Positions 13,676 through 14,138 of a stretch of 14,138 nt of DNA are shown here, one piece after another. The notes beneath the pieces were generated by a model. The model saw only the letters and a list, made by a program, of their open reading frames with translations. It was not told the origin of the DNA and searched no databases. Location: assembly GCA_946407715.1 (NCBI GenBank), contig CAMJPH010000063.1, forward strand, positions 1-14,138. Direction: 5' to 3'. Source of the DNA: an uncultured Bacteroidales bacterium (GTDB lineage: Bacteria > Bacteroidota > Bacteroidia > Bacteroidales > WCHB1-69). Both the position numbers and the translations under genes were made by a program. Every line of letters starts with the position of its first letter. Position 1 is the first letter of the stretch.

Positions 13676-13942
13676 TGTAGAGGGATGCGGAGCTATTAGC
13701 ACCGCACCAGCCACAAACGCAATGTGCTGGATGGTGGGTTCTGCCAACATTTCTCGGTATGCCTGCTGTGCGCGGTCTTGCCGTTAGGCTTGCGGATAAA
13801 CGGTTGCAAGTGTCTGGCGAGGTGGTGTTTGTTTCTGATTGTGAACATGTTGTGGACGGATATGTGTTAGGGATGGAAACGGAAAACATTTTTCGTTCTT
13901 GTCCTGTTTTTTTCGTACTTTCGCCGCCTGAATCTGTCGGAT
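13676..13942. other. Unexplained 267-bp intergenic region with two imperfect hairpins
   Basis: Just after the SUMF stop, TGCGG-A-GCT (13686-13694) pairs with AGC-A-CCGCA (13698-13706) around a 3-nt loop with one A-A mismatch. Overlapping it, CACC...CCAGC-C-ACA (13700-13715) pairs imperfectly with TGTGCTGG-AT-GGTG (13723-13736). The stems could act as an attenuator or be part of a REP-like repeat. The remainder (13740-13880) is GC-richer than other gaps here and resembles degraded coding sequence, but no family was recognised. A weak -7-like box, TACTTTCG, is at 13916-13923. Confidence 0.5.
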
Positions 13943-14138
13943 ATGAAAAAAAGCCTGTTGTTCCTGATTCTCTGCCTTTGGGGCATTGCGCTTCCCGCGC
14001 AGAAGCTCGTTTCGAAGCCTAAACCTGCCGACTCGCCGAAACCCTACGGACCCGTGCCGACGGCCGCGCAGGTGGCTTGGCAGCGGATGGAGATGAATAT
14101 GTTCTGCCATTTCGGACCCAACACCTTCACCGGTTTGG
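13943..14138 (+). CDS. Alpha-L-fucosidase, GH29 family, 5' part (runs off right edge)
   Basis: Only the first 65 codons are present. Residues 1-20 ([20 protein letters not shown]) are a Sec signal peptide, probably cut after LPA. The mature part has [31 protein letters not shown], the conserved GH29 N-terminal segment in which the His of HFG (CHFGPNT) lies in the fucose pocket. The enzyme would release alpha-linked L-fucose from glycans in the periplasm or at the cell surface. The catalytic nucleophile Asp is beyond the window. A possible -7 box, TACTTTCG (13916-13923), with one mismatch would give a leader of about 15 nt. The gene is probably transcribed separately from the SUMF gene, 267 bp upstream. 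Confidence 0.85.
   Translation, partial: MKKSLLFLILCLWGIALPAQKLVSKPKPADSPKPYGPVPTAAQVAWQRMEMNMFCHFGPNTFTGL

Noticed and set aside
13410..13889. 159-residue minus-strand frame
   Set aside because: It overlaps the 3' end of the SUMF gene antisense and has low-complexity Ser/Thr/Pro composition without motifs.
13759..14022. 87-residue plus-strand frame before and into the fucosidase gene
   Set aside because: It overlaps the fucosidase signal peptide in another frame and has no recognisable family; it may contain a relic, so the region is described as intergenic instead.

Overview
The window is a chromosomal segment of a Bacteroidota genome, most likely order Bacteroidales. The evidence is the gene set (BlaI/M56 pair, glycogen cluster of debranching enzyme, GT4 synthase and GH57, NfeD-FloA pair, SUMF-domain protein, GH29 fucosidase), TAnnTTTG-type promoter boxes and weak ribosome binding sites. 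The genus cannot be fixed from sequence alone. No tRNA, rRNA, CRISPR array, transposase or phage gene is visible.

Layout. 1-408 (minus): 5' part of an exported DUF4424-like protein running off the left edge. 409-552: divergent promoter region. 553-3219 (plus): an unrecognised membrane protein, a two-hairpin REP-like element, then a BlaI-type repressor and an M56 (BlaR1-like) membrane metallopeptidase with a TonB-C-like tail and a 4 x 14-residue Ser/Thr repeat. 3353-8440 (minus, in transcription order): glycogen debranching enzyme, GT4 glycogen-synthase-like transferase, GH57 amylase, and, after a perfect 28-bp palindrome, a Maf nucleotide pyrophosphatase. 8726-13675 (plus): a small lipoprotein, tyrosyl-tRNA synthetase, NfeD, FloA, an exported lone 5'-nucleotidase C-terminal domain and an exported SUMF-domain protein lacking the formylglycine-generating cysteines. 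13943 to the right edge (plus): start of a secreted GH29 alpha-L-fucosidase.

How the genes fit together. The debranching/GT4/GH57 cluster is a glycogen metabolism operon (18-nt gap, then an 8-nt start-stop overlap). BlaI-M56 is a repressor/sensor-protease pair with no beta-lactamase nearby. NfeD and FloA are partners in flotillin-type membrane microdomains and run on into two genes for exported proteins.

Most unusual features. (1) Seven short arrays of tandem heptamers lie at six gene boundaries. Their sequences differ but the period is always 7 bp, and several begin on or in a stop codon or run across a start codon. (2) A perfect 15-bp inverted repeat lies inside the signal-peptide codons of the 5'-nucleotidase-domain gene. 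(3) There are several palindromic REP-like elements, one of which supplies the last codons and stop of the membrane protein. (4) An almost identical 42-bp repeat lies in the extracytoplasmic loop of the M56 sensor. All of these were read by eye; none was tested by database search.
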